DNA of 64,000 nt from Hofstenia miamia (taxonomy: Eukaryota; Xenacoelomorpha; Acoela; Hofsteniidae): positions 465,010 to 529,009 of the forward strand of contig CABFPE010000304.1 in the NCBI GenBank assembly GCA_900660155.1, written 5' to 3'. The position numbers and the translations under genes are program-made. The notes under the pieces were generated by a model. It had not been told where the DNA came from. It was given only the letters and a program-made list of their open reading frames with translations, and did no database searches. Positions 13,156-24,474 of this stretch are shown in pieces (within the stretch, counting starts at the first letter, position 1; every line of letters starts with the position of its first letter).

Positions 13156-13716
13156 ACAATTTTAGAAAATAATGGATATCCTCACAGACTGATTAAAAGA
13201 CATGTAGATGAAGTAATATTATTAAAGAGTAACAATCATAACCAAATCAAATCAAAAGAAGAACCAAATTTAAAACAAATATATTGGAAACTTCCTTATA
13301 TCAGCAACAAAGTTAAAGTTTTCCAATCAAAGATAAAGAAATTAAATTTTAAATTGAAAAAATCAAGAATAATACCAATTTTAACATCATTACAAACTCA
13401 AAATATTTTAATAAACAAAGATCCTGTAGCAAAGTTACTGTCTTCTTCATTGGTTTATAAATATACATGTGAAGATTATCAACAATCTTACATCGGAGAG
13501 ACACGAAGACACTTTGCTACAAGAATCCAAGAACATATTTCAGGTCATCTTAAATCAGAAATTTACCAACATCAACATCCAATTAAAAAAGAAAATTTTG
13601 AAATATTATTAAAAACAAACTATCCAATAATTGCAGAATCACTATATATAAAGAAAGAAATAAGATCCAGATTAATGAATAAGCAGAAGAATTATTATAA
13701 CATCAACATTTTCTAA
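13156..13716 (+). mobile_element. Penelope-like retroelement, C-terminal GIY-YIG endonuclease
   Basis: One open frame of 186 codons runs from the N at 13155 to the stop at 13714-13716. It begins with ENNGYPHRLIKRHVDEV and a YISNKVKVFQSKIKKL stretch, both typical of the Penelope linker after reverse transcriptase. Then follows a GIY-YIG endonuclease: LVYKYTC...SYIGETRRHFATRIQEH, with the GIY-like and YIG boxes and the conserved Arg. The second cysteine of the usual CxxC before YIG is a tyrosine. Reverse transcriptase itself is missing because the 5' side is cut at the (TA)n/N junction. The frame is uninterrupted, so the copy is fairly young or the assembly is truncated here. Confidence 0.85.
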
Positions 13717-14402
13717 TGCATGCAATTTTAATTAATTTTTAGTGTAGTTAATTGTAATTAGTTTTCCTTCCAAATTTTTTCTGATAAAGATTTTGAATCG
13801 AAACCTACTACTAATAATCAGCAAAATGTGTGTCAAATATGCATGTATGTTCAAGGAGTCATCAAAGTGGCTGCTGTGGAAATTACCTGTACTTGTTTTC
13901 AGCGTTTTGGACTTCTATCAATATGATTTTTCCAGAAATTTTACAGAACCAAAAGGACCTGTTTTGAGGCTGTTCACAAATTTCGAAGTTTTAGAAATTA
14001 TCATATATAAGTTCATTGAATATTCAAAATAATCTATTCATTCCCTTTTAGCCCAAATATAAAATTAACAACTGTGCATCTTGCGTCTTCACTTTTTTTA
14101 GTGATGCCAGATTTGCATGCATATTGCCATAACATATTTACGAAATTGCCAGATTATTTGAAATTTCAAAGATATAAGAGATTGGTTAATTGGCATTCAC
14201 AGTTGGCCCATTTTTTTGATTTAATTTTAAAAATTGTATAAAAATATGTGCTTTGTCCAAAATTTATGTCGAAAATCCTTCTTTTTGCTAAAACATAAAT
14301 AAATAAACTTTTATTTAAAAATAGATAAACATCCATTTTAGTCATCCATCAAACAATAAACATTAAAGCACCTTAATATCCTATTAGGAAACATTTTGAG
14401 TT

Positions 14403-15110
14403 CATGTTCTAATGGAGTTTTACACAAGGAGGCTGGGAACGAAGTGTAGATTTAGAATACATATTTCCTTTTTGTAGAATGTCATGAATAATGTGATTTT
14501 TGCCACGAAGAATATTTCTATAAAGATTGGTGTCCGATGATTTAATTATATCATGTATAGGAATAAAGGACGTTATAAGTCCCAGACGAATGGCCTTCAT
14601 TTGAATATTATCAAGTTGCTGTAAAACTGTTCCACCCAAACAGAACAACAATACATCATTTGAGAAACTACCAGAGATTTATATAATAAATTAAGTTGAA
14701 ACCTAGTCTCTTAAATTTAAGTAATAAATATTTTTGCTTGTAGCTTCCTTAGCAATGGAATGTACATGACACTCAAAACTAAGTTTGCTGTCAAACAACA
14801 CACCCAAAATGTTAACTTCAGTACAGCGTTTAATATCCTCAAGAGGAGGTACTGGACGACTACGAACAACATTCAGAAGCAATTCTGAAGTCTTCATGCG
14901 ATTTAGAAACAGATTTTTACTATTGAAATATGTCTCTAGCTCCAAGAAAATATTCATTGCATTGTCACCTGCATCATAAGACCCTGCAATAACAGTTGTA
15001 TTTATCGTCAGCATATGCTTCGATAAAGCACTCATTTCGCTGTTCTTTACAGGTATCATCAATGCCAACATTGAAGATTGCAAAATTTTGGCAAAAAACT
15101 ATTTTACTAG
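14403..15110 (-). mobile_element. LINE fragment, C-terminal part of ORF2
   Basis: Two minus-strand frames (15083-14703 and 14651-14409) read like the end of a non-LTR reverse transcriptase. A degraded YADD box lies at about 15000-15030, broken by a frameshift, and is followed by a thumb-like region (NILGVLFDSKLSFECHV). The second frame (LQQLDNIQMKAIRLGLITSF) matches the conserved C-terminal segment of Jockey/CR1-type ORF2. The 5' part of the element is absent (5' truncation is usual for LINEs). Clade is not certain. Confidence 0.7.
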
Positions 15111-17437
15111 AGAATGTAATGATCCGGCATCATTGTTCCCTATATTTACTGCAAAAATGATTTTAAATGCATTAAGACTGCCCTAAGACAATAAAGTCGC
15201 ACGATGGCGTATTGATTAATGCAATAAAATGCGAACATTAAAAATTGTGTCACTTAGCCGAAAATAGAGTATTTTTCATCATATTTCGTAATATAGTTCT
15301 TCTGTACCTATTTACCATTATTGTATGCAAATTTCTCGGTTCTATCGAGCAATTAGAATTGAATCAAACTTGGTTCAACTTCGATTTAGTCTCATCAATT
15401 ATTGTGGTGATTTATTTTGAATATTTTGAAATATGACACTGACAAAATATCATGTTAATTAATGCATATATTTTTTATTCGTCATTGAATATAATTAGGA
15501 AATCTCAAATCTTTTTATTAGATAACGATATGGGCGAGAACAATATAAATAGAATTGGCTTGTGTTGAAGAATTATCAATGGAAACGCACAAATTTGTTG
15601 TTTGAGTGGAATTCATTCAAACGTCTGTATTTATGAGGAACGCTAGTGGTGAATAGCCCATTAAATATTTGAACAACTGCAGATTGATAAATACACCAAA
15701 ACGAATTGTTTGGCGCAAGCACTTGTACGCTTCAGGGAGCCAAATATCTGTCAAAACCATATATTGCGCATTTGAACTGATAAGCAACTGGTTATTGTAA
15801 AAATTGTCATGGGAGGAGCAAACAGTTTCCAGCGCGAGGTATGATTCTCTAATTTCATACAAACATTAATATCGCATATTTTATTTGTTTAATTATTTTT
15901 AGAAATTGTCGCGTTTTGGCTCGGTCATATTAATGGTTGGGAGTTTATTTCCATTTTTACTGCCACTATAGTAGAAAGTTTGATAAACGCTATTTTTTCC
16001 TTGCATAATTCGAAACCCTCTTTATTAAAAAATAGCATACCACTGATATATTCTGCATCTGCGAGCAGTGTATTAAATGCAAATTAGAGCTTTCTTTTCA
16101 GTCTTTTCAAATAATGTCATCCAAATTATGGAACGTAGTACACCTATGGACTCTTTGGAACCCAGTATTCGAACTCGCTCAAAGTCCAAAACTTCAACTC
16201 GACATTTCCAACACTCAAAACCAACCCGATATTAGCTTTAATGATATCTTTTTCTTCAATTTTTGCTTGTAATGTCGAAAAATTCATAGACCTTTCACTA
16301 TTTATCTCAAACTACAAGTTATCATGCATGTTTCTCTCACTTAGATTAACATGTATTTATATAGGGTAGCACAGTTATCTATTGCTAGGGCCTAGGTCAT
16401 CTTTAGTTTTAAATGGCTATGCTAAGCCATAGGTATTGTAATTTCAAGTCATCAATTTACAGTAAGCTAGGCAAGTCTAAATCTACTCTAGCTTTTGTTC
16501 TTGATTTATTTGATGTGTACGAAATACAAATCAATGTTCAATTATTAATGAAATATGTTTTTCATTTCCTTGCTTATATAATTTGATATTACAATGCATT
16601 ACTCAAAGAATAAAATGTGAAATTTCTCATTTCATTATCGCTTATAAAAAGTCCCATGATTATTTATTTTTAGTCCGTTTTTTTAAACATATTATGATAA
16701 AAATCATTATTCTATTAATCAGCTTGCCCTACTTTCTCAAAAATCTGTTCCGCAAGTCAATTTATCAGTAGACAAGTTCATTGTCTCTATTTTAATGCTA
16801 GAAGGCCCACGTGTATCAATTAACCCATTATTGAAATTCTTAATAGTAATATAAAACATATTTGCAATGGAGTTTTCATAATTCTTTTGAGTTTTAAGGC
16901 TTTAGCAAGTAGCCCTACTAGCTGTTCACACATCATAAAATTAGGAAATAATAGCTGAAACATTTCTACAAATTGTACACTTAAAAATCTGCAATATTGA
17001 ACCAAAATATCATTTAGTATTATTAATTTTCTTAACGAATTCATTTATTTATTGATTGACAGTTGTATTTATTTAAATTATTTTGCAAACAGTAAGCAAC
17101 AACACATATTTCCCACTTGGGTTAAATTAATTCAAAGCATATGTAGACAACTAAGTCTAATTGGAATAACAGAATACAACCTATATACAGTTTACTTCTA
17201 TAACGCATGCTGTTCACATATTGGGTTACTGCACTTCAGATAATTTGCCAATTTTGTTATGATTAAAATTCATTATCATGTATTCACCTCAGTAACTGTG
17301 TTTCTGCTTTTTCATTAGGCAATTAGCAAGAATTCTATTTTTATAATTTTCTATGTATTTATAAAACTGGTATGAAGCAAGTTTGTAAAAAATATTAATA
17401 TATTATAGAAAATCCCTGCGTAACGATTATTGGCCAA

Positions 17438-17440
<3 letters not shown>
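15111..17440. other. AT-rich stretch without a recognised gene
   Basis: No gene was recognised. The part at about 16165-16420 is a diverged copy of the TCGAGTACTCGA-type repeat found at 17480-17740 and 46195-46410: it shares TTCAACTCGACATTTC, the TTTTTCTTCAATTTTTGC segment, and, with the 46-kb copy, ATATAGGGTAGCACAGTTAT. Confidence 0.5.

Positions 17441-17476
<36 letters not shown>
17441..17476. repeat. (TA)n microsatellite
   Basis: Uninterrupted TA run of about 36 bases immediately left of the tandem 1,028-bp units. Confidence 0.95.
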
Positions 17477-17480
<4 letters not shown>

Positions 17481-17779
17481 GGCCCTGGAGTACTCGAAAT
17501 TCGAGTCGAGTACGAATCGAGTTCGAGTACTCGAACTCGACTCGAGGTCTGAAATTTCAACTCGACATTTTGAAACTAACTCGAAATTCGTTTGAATCGC
17601 ATCTTTTTCTTCAATTTTTGCCTGTAATATCGAACAATCGACCGACCTTTCTCTATTTCCAATTTGCAAGGCATCAGGTCATTAAGATAAAATCAATACA
17701 TAATTCCAACACATGATTATACATGTATATTTCGAATATTATGCGTAGAAATGAAGCTGAATTGTAAGTATGTTTTAAC

Positions 17780-18297
17780 TAGGGTGACATTACAAAGGGT
17801 GTCATTGTTGAGAGAGCAAGAATTGCTATTCTTTCAATGAGGCAATAATGCAAAAGTTAGTGAACTCTACAAATTAGTATGGAATGAATTGAACTTGTAA
17901 ACTGTTGTGAGTTTGAATCAACCTCAATTTTGGATGCTTCACTGAAAATTGAAAACTATAGATTACATGACTTAATGAATAATCGGTGCAATCGGTTCAT
18001 TAAATCTTATAGAATATGGATTGCTGAAAATAGCAAGAGCTCTCCTGCTTCATTGGAAAGGTTCTTTTCATTGCTAAAAAGTATGCTTAAGAGAATAAAA
18101 ATTCCCAAGATAATGTGCAGTCCTATAATGGTGCTTCTTACTACCTTGTTGATTGGGTTTAGCATAAAGTACACAAATTTTACAAAGTTAAAAAATTTTT
18201 AGGTCAATTTTTTAGGAAGAAAATTACATTTCTGTCAAAAAAGTAAAAATTTTTTGGTCAAAATTTCAAATGTTTTAGGTCAAAAAATGTCGCCCTA
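17780..18297 (+). mobile_element. Small hAT-like element, copy in unit 1
   Basis: Inverted ends TAGGGTGACATT and (complement of the right end) TAGGGCGACATT are flanked by an 8-bp target duplication GTTTTAAC / GTTATAAC with one difference. An internal frame at 17930-18202 encodes 90 residues with SSPASLERFFSLLK, resembling the C-terminal hAT dimerisation region. Near the right end TTTTAGGTCAA is repeated, like hAT subterminal motifs. It is too short for a whole transposase, so it is nonautonomous. Confidence 0.65.
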
Positions 18298-18470
18298 GTT
18301 ATAACGTAAAACTATTACAAAGGTTTGATGAGGTTACGTTTGAGGATGAGGGTGAATATTAATTATTTACTCAGTGTTGAAAATATGCAGTGCAGATGCG
18401 CAATTGTTTCAGGCATGGACTGGAAATCAGCAAAATTTGCAAACAAATATTTAAGGTGGTCAAATTGCGG

Positions 18471-18508
<38 letters not shown>

Positions 18509-18807
18509 GGCCCTGGAGTACTCGAAATTCGAGTCGAGTACGAATCGAGTTCGAGTACTCGAACTCGACTCGAGGTCTGAAATTTCAACTCGACATTTTG
18601 AAACTAACTCGAAATTCGTTTGAATCGCATCTTTTTCTTCAATTTTTGCCTGTAATATCGAACAATCGACCGACCTTTCTCTATTTCCAATTTGCAAGGC
18701 ATCAGGTCATTAAGATAAAATCAATACATAATTCCAACACATGATTATACATGTATATTTCGAATATTATGCGTAGAAATGAAGCTGAATTGTAAGTATG
18801 TTTTAAC

Positions 18808-19325
18808 TAGGGTGACATTACAAAGGGTGTCATTGTTGAGAGAGCAAGAATTGCTATTCTTTCAATGAGGCAATAATGCAAAAGTTAGTGAACTCTACAA
18901 ATTAGTATGGAATGAATTGAACTTGTAAACTGTTGTGAGTTTGAATCAACCTCAATTTTGGATGCTTCACTGAAAATTGAAAACTATAGATTACATGACT
19001 TAATGAATAATCGGTGCAATCGGTTCATTAAATCTTATAGAATATGGATTGCTGAAAATAGCAAGAGCTCTCCTGCTTCATTGGAAAGGTTCTTTTCATT
19101 GCTAAAAAGTATGCTTAAGAGAATAAAAATTCCCAAGATAATGTGCAGTCCTATAATGGTGCTTCTTACTACCTTGTTGATTGGGTTTAGCATAAAGTAC
19201 ACAAATTTTACAAAGTTAAAAAATTTTTAGGTCAATTTTTTAGGAAGAAAATTACATTTCTGTCAAAAAAGTAAAAATTTTTTGGTCAAAATTTCAAATG
19301 TTTTAGGTCAAAAAATGTCGCCCTA
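18808..19325 (+). mobile_element. Small hAT-like element, copy in unit 2
   Basis: Exact duplicate of the element at 17780-18297, displaced by 1,028 bases, including its target duplication and the 90-residue frame at 18958-19230. It arose by the tandem duplication and not by a second transposition. Confidence 0.65.
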
Positions 19326-19500
19326 GTTATAACGTAAAACTATTACAAAGGTTTGATGAGGTTACGTTTGAGGATGAGGGTGAATATTAATTATTTACTC
19401 AGTGTTGAAAATATGCAGTGCAGATGCGCAATTGTTTCAGGCATGGACTGGAAATCAGCAAAATTTGCAAACAAATATTTAAGGTGGTCAAATTGCGGTG

Positions 19501-19531
<31 letters not shown>

Positions 19532-20365
19532 TTTGACAAAGAACTGCAAATGAATTTTCCATTCTATTTAGTAAATTGACTCACGTTGGAAAGCTCATTA
19601 TTAACATAGATTCTAAATGAACAATTTAAATTTATTAGACCGTAAAATTTTCAGATAGTCCCAATTAAGTAAGTAGATTATTAGATGCTACTATGTATTG
19701 TCCTTTAAAATGTAAGAGCTAATGAAATTTAGTAAGTCATGAATATATATGATTTCCCCTTTGTTTCAAGTTTTATTTTTCCATGGGTTAAAATGCTAAA
19801 AATTTCCACTACTTTTATTTTAATAAAACAGAAAATAATTGTATTCTGTTCATTTTTAATGATGTCGTGTAAACTTACATGGAATGGGTCAATTGGTTCA
19901 TTCTGAGCAGTATATTAGAACAATTATTTTCTCACTTTTAATGTTAAAAGAGTTTTACGATAGAATCCTATGAAACCTAGTAACACGTCTCATAAGCAAA
20001 ACATGGGACGAAACCAGTACTAAATGTAAAAATATTAAGGTGGCTGTTATATTTTTTAAAAAAATTGAATTGTTAAATAATTTATTTGTATTAGTTTAGT
20101 TTTACTTCAAGATATGGCATAATCATTTACTATATCTTTAATATTAACGATCGCCAATTTTATTAGTGATTTTTTGCAGGGAAGAGGTCCATCTAAAAAA
20201 TTTTGAGAAAAAGGGTCTATGTGTAAGAAAAGGTTGAAAACCACTTTTCTACACAAGTACATATATTTGTTTTTTGCATTTTTGACATTACGCTTACCTT
20301 CATTACCATCAAAGACATGTACTTAAAATTTATTGACTGGAAATAATAATATTTCAATATCATAG

Positions 20366-20590
20366 GTGCAATCAGAAGTGAATTGCTACAGACAAAAACA
20401 CGGAGTACCAAGTCTGAGTTGGAATAAATCAGCCGGAAGACAAGCTCAAAGATGGGCTAAGCGCTTAGCGAAAAAAGGCAAATTCGAACATTCAAAAGGA
20501 AAAAAGTTTGGAGAAAACTTGGCGATGGGAACTGATATGGATGCAAAAAAAGCTTGCAAGTTATGGTATGACGAAATTGGGAAATACCAG
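20366..20590 (+). CDS. CAP-domain protein (GAPR-1/GLIPR2-like), internal exon
   Basis: This exon encodes 75 residues of a CAP-superfamily protein: VNCYRQKHGVPSLSWNKSAG..., then FEHSKGKKFGENLA with the first His and Glu of the CAP cavity, and LWYDEIGKYQ with the second Glu. The acceptor is TTTCAATATCATAG and the donor CAG/GTATTT, both in phase 0. The exon joins in frame to 28066-28251. The combined 136 residues cover nearly all of a GAPR-1-type protein, a small intracellular or membrane-associated CAP protein without the secreted cysteine-rich tail. An upstream exon with the initiator Met must exist but was not found. I infer family only; biochemical activity is not predictable from sequence. 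Confidence 0.9.
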
Positions 20591-22043
20591 GTATTTCTTG
20601 ACATTGATCGATTATTGAAATCAATATAGAAAGTCATTATAAGATTTCTAACTTTTAAGTTGTTTGTAAAAAGAATTCTAGATTTCCTCAATGACTAGTC
20701 TTTCCAAAGTACTTGAAGTCTGAGGTCGGTGTAATAGTACCTAGTAGTTGAATAGTAAATTTCATAGTACAAGGCTTTAAACTTCATAGTAAAAAAAAAT
20801 ATTTAAGATTGATTAGAAAAATCTTTGTGAAAAACTTCAGAAATGCTTGAAAATCCTTAGGATTCTTGATGATTCTGATGTTGAACAAGGTTGAAACAAT
20901 GTCAATATTTCATAAAAACATCATATTATTAATAGGATTTAAGTTAGAAAGTGAAATATACTATTAGTACAACATCACAATGATGTTGAGGTTCTTGGGA
21001 TAGGATTGGGGAGGCTTAGTGAAATTTGGTTTTCGATTGCCTTTCTTCACTTGATCCACCCCTCTGGGGTCTCAAAGGAAGAAAGGCTGCTGTTTCTAAT
21101 GTTTAAGCAAATTGCCACAATAGCTTATATATATATATATAATGCATATATTGAAGATATCTCAAGAACCCATGTTCAAATGAAGTTAAGAATTTGATAT
21201 GATAAGTAACTACTACTATAAAAGAGCACTATTAAAAATTCGGACCTTTCTGTATATATTATTGCTTTCATTTGAGCTTAAAGCTCTGACATTAGCTGAA
21301 ATTCTACGAAAAGTGATCGTAATTTTTAGATTTAAAATTTTTTTCTCAGCCTGTACTTGTCAGAAATTGTTGCTTAATATATCATTCGAAAGCACTATTT
21401 CCGATGCATCTAACTATAAAAACAGATTGCAAATATGTTCAAAACTCATTGAGCTATTAGCGCCTAAATTTTGTCAATGCGTGATTTTTTAGCCACCTGT
21501 GTAAAAATACTTGATCTAATAACTCTGGAGCTTCAAGTTATATCGACTTTAAAATTTGTACACAACATCTATTTTTGATGCGATTCAAGAATATATTAAA
21601 ATTAGAATTTTTCGCAACATAGATTTTGCGCAATATTGGAAATATGCATAAAAATTGATCAAAAACGGCTAAAAACAGCAAAGTAGGCAAAATGGCAAAT
21701 TTTGGTGTGGGAGTTCTAGTCCATGGATTTTAGATGTTGATAGCTCATTCGAACGAACAGGACTAGAGGAAGATTTTATCTAAACGTCAAAAAGCCAAAC
21801 AACCAAGATCAAATGGGCTGGATTCCAAAACCGACCAAAATTCGAATTTTTTGTAAAGTTGACCTACTTTGGCCGGCTATAGCTCCATCAGTTTTTATCC
21901 AATCTTATAAATTTTTACATGAATAGATTGATCATTGATCGAACTTTATTGTGCATATAATATTTGCCGCACTTTAAAAAATTTTTGGGTTGGCCGTAAA
22001 CGAGAACCCGAAAATCAGCAAAAAATCAAAAGTAGACCGATTT

Positions 22044-22462
22044 GGGGGGGGTAGGAGGTACCCTCAAAGTGAATAGCATCCTTAGCAATTTTGACTCCAG
22101 GGCTGATATGAATCGAAGTTACTTTGTGCAAAATTTCAGAAATTTCTGATGCGATTTGCGCTCAAACTTTTTCAGCACCCCAAATAACGTTGAACGGTGA
22201 AACAGCAATTAGAAATAGTTCGGCTGAAGCCTCACAATCACTTTTAGGCATTTGCCTATTAAAGTGAGTGTGAGGCGTCAGCCGAACTATTTTTATTGCT
22301 GTTTAACCGGTCAGCGTTAAAAGGGGTGCTGAAAAAGTTTGAGCCCCCTACCAGTCAGAATTTTCTGAAATTTTGCACAGAGTAACTTTGATCGATATCA
22401 GCCTTGGAGCCAAAATTGCTAAGGATGCTATTTACTTTGAGGGTGTCCCCTACCCCCCCCCC
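22044..22462. repeat. Inner palindrome, ~205-bp arms
   Basis: The arms 22044-22252 and 22255-22462 pair with roughly 85 percent identity by eye. They begin with a G-run and end with a C-run, and include CAAAATTTCAGAAA, CTCAAACTTTTTCAGCACCCC and AATAGTTCGGCTGA. The turn is AGGCATTTGCCT. The right end runs straight into the N gap, so it may continue. Confidence 0.85.
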
Positions 22463-22797
22463 NNNNNNNNNNNNNNNNNNNNNNNNNNNNNNNNNNNNNN
22501 NNNNNNNNNNNNNNNNNNNNNNNNNNNNNNNNNNNNNNNNNNNNNNNNNNNNNNNNNNNNNNNNNNNNNNNNNNNNNNNNNNNNNNNNNNNNNNNNNNNN
22601 NNNNNNNNNNNNNNNNNNNNNNNNNNNNNNNNNNNNNNNNNNNNNNNNNNNNNNNNNNNNNNNNNNNNNNNNNNNNNNNNNNNNNNNNNNNNNNNNNNNN
22701 NNNNNNNNNNNNNNNNNNNNNNNNNNNNNNNNNNNNNNNNNNNNNNNNNNNNNNNNNNNNNNNNNNNNNNNNNNNNNNNNNNNNNNNNNNNNNNNNN
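22463..22797. other. Assembly gap (335 N)
   Basis: Run of N between the inner palindrome and the GC-rich island. A strong hairpin and a C-run next to it probably caused the gap. Confidence 0.98.
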
Positions 22798-23445
22798 GGC
22801 TACGCCCGAATCGTCCTGGAGAGTAACCTCCATGTGGTGGTTCCTGGGTAGGCGGAGACGCTGAGCCAATACTCGATGGGCGCGTCTCTTCGCGGAGTCC
22901 CGAACCAGGAGCGGACGTTAAACAATAGGGTAAAAGAAGGTGCTGCCATGTGTGCGGGAGCACATATGGGGGCGGTGACGGTGATGTGAGACTGTCTGTT
23001 CTGAGGAGCAGACGGCGACGTCTATGCCCAGAGCCGTAGAGTGCGTCTACGAGGGCAGTTATACAGAGGATTTTCCTCTGTCTCTGGCCTCTAGATAGGC
23101 CCAGGCCAGCATTTGCTGAGCCTTACCTATGAGGGAGCTTTGCTTCGTCATAGGTTCCATAACAGGCAGACGCAAGTGCTCACGAGTTACCTCAGTTAGT
23201 AGCCTTGGTTGGTGAAAGCTGTAGAGAGGCGCAACCCTCTCAATGAAGCTCGGCCTTCGGCTTCACTCCTGCTGATCAGACTCAACACAGATCAGCACTC
23301 TGCGTGCCAGGGGTCGCCAGAGGTCAAGCATGATACAAGATCCGGCCCTAGCGGGTACACTTCCAGGGGAAGAGTCACGGACTTGATCTGTTGACACGGA
23401 CTCTTCAGTCTGTTGACTGGTAGAGTAAAACCGAGATGTGCTACA
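22798..23445. other. GC-rich, structure-prone island of unknown origin
   Basis: About 650 bases of clearly higher GC content than anything else in the window, bounded by N on the left and by an abrupt switch to arm sequence on the right. It contains many short hairpins, for example CAGAGGATTTTCCTCTG and CTATGAGGGAGCTTTGCTTCGTCATAG-type stems near 23125-23155. The longest clean frame (23209-23394, +) shows no known domain, and a minus frame from 22963 into the gap is open but unrecognised. It could be a UTR of a non-LTR retrotransposon or another inserted element. Confidence 0.5.
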
Positions 23446-23946
23446 TAAAGTTCGATCGATGTTCGATCAACTCATAAAAAAATTTTTAAAATTGGATAAA
23501 ATCTGACCGAGCTACCCGGCCAAAGTAGGTCAATTTTACAAAAAATTCTAATTGTTTTCGGTTCTTTGAATCCAGCCCATTCAATCTTAACTTTTGGGCT
23601 TTTTTGGCCTTTAGATGAAATCCACCTCTAGTGTTGTTCTTTCGAATAAGCTATCAACATCCAAAATTCATGAATTAGAACTCCCATACCAAAATTTCCC
23701 ATTTTGCCTACTTTGTTGTTTTTTAGCCCATTTTAACCAATTTTATGCATATTAAGCAAAATCGTTATTGCGAAAAAATCCAATTTTAATATATTCTTGA
23801 ATCGCATCAAAAATAGATATTGTGTACAAATTTTCAAGTCCATATACTTAGAAGTTCCGGAGTTATTAGATCAACAATTTTTTTGCATTTAGCTTAAAAT
23901 TCACGCACGAATTAATTTTAGGCGTTAATAGCTCAATGAGTTATAA

Positions 23947-24135
23947 CATGGAGTTCTGCTATTATACATGGAGGCGAAGCGGCATTTACCTCCTTCCCGA
24001 AGACCATTAAATTAATTTAATTGGCTGTCCTCTTTCGTCGATCAGATTTTGTGCGGCAAAAATTTTCTCACGCAATACAACAATAGCCTTCTCCGGGAAA
24101 CGCTTCGCCTCCATGTATAATAGCAGAACTCCATG
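23947..24135. mobile_element. 189-bp foldback MITE with 7-bp target duplication
   Basis: The ends are long inverted repeats beginning CATGGAGTTCTGCTATTATA and continuing ...CATGGAGGCGAAGCG (about 37 bases each). GTTATAA flanks both sides (23940-23946 and 24136-24142). The paired left arm of the foldback complex lacks this insert, which confirms the boundaries. A minus frame inside reads FPEKAIVVLREKIFAAQNLI but has no known domain. Confidence 0.8.
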
Positions 24136-24432
24136 GTTATAAACGTATTTCCATTCTGTTTTCATAGTTAGATGCATCGGAAATAGGACTTTCGAATGAT
24201 ATATATATAGGATGTTAACATTTGACAAGTACAGGCCCAGAAAAAATTTTTAAATCAAAAAATTACGATCACTTTTCGTAGAATTTCATCAATTATCAGA
24301 GATGTAAGCTCAAATGAAAGCAATTATGTACACAGAGAGGTCCAAATTTTTAATAGTGCTCTTCTATAGTAGTAGTTACTTATGATTTTAAAATTTTAAC
24401 TTCATTTGAACAAGAGTTCTTGAGATATCATC

Positions 24433-24433
24433 A

Positions 24434-24464
<31 letters not shown>

Positions 24465-24474
24465 ATATATATAT
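24433..24474. repeat. (TA)n microsatellite
   Basis: Slightly interrupted TA run at the right border of the foldback complex; a shorter run lies at its left border (21127-21142). Confidence 0.9.

Larger units (their letters stand above)
17477..19532. repeat. Tandem pair of identical 1,028-bp units
   Basis: Unit 1 (17477-18504) and unit 2 (18505-19532) are the same sequence at an offset of exactly 1,028 bases, identical wherever I compared them except for (TA)n length. Each unit begins with TTAGGGCCCTGGAGTACTCG and a short palindromic TCGAGTACTCGA array. It then carries a 518-bp hAT-like element and ends at a (TA)n tract of 27-31 bases. Identity implies a very recent duplication or an assembly duplication with breakpoints in (TA)n. 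Confidence 0.95.
21143..24432. mobile_element. Foldback complex with ~0.8-kb inverted arms
   Basis: The left arm (about 21143-21955) is the reverse complement, with moderate divergence, of the right arm (about 23446-24432, minus an inserted 189-bp element). Both outer ends abut (TA)n tracts. Between the arms lie a second palindrome (22044-22462), an N gap (22463-22797) and a GC-rich island (22798-23445). The arms carry no clear coding sequence. The whole sits in the CAP gene intron. It resembles a foldback/long-TIR DNA transposon with later insertions; superfamily unknown. Confidence 0.75.

Noticed and set aside
22355-22963. Long frames across the N gap (also 41575-42169 and 60585-61712)
   Set aside because: They are open only because N codons are not stops.
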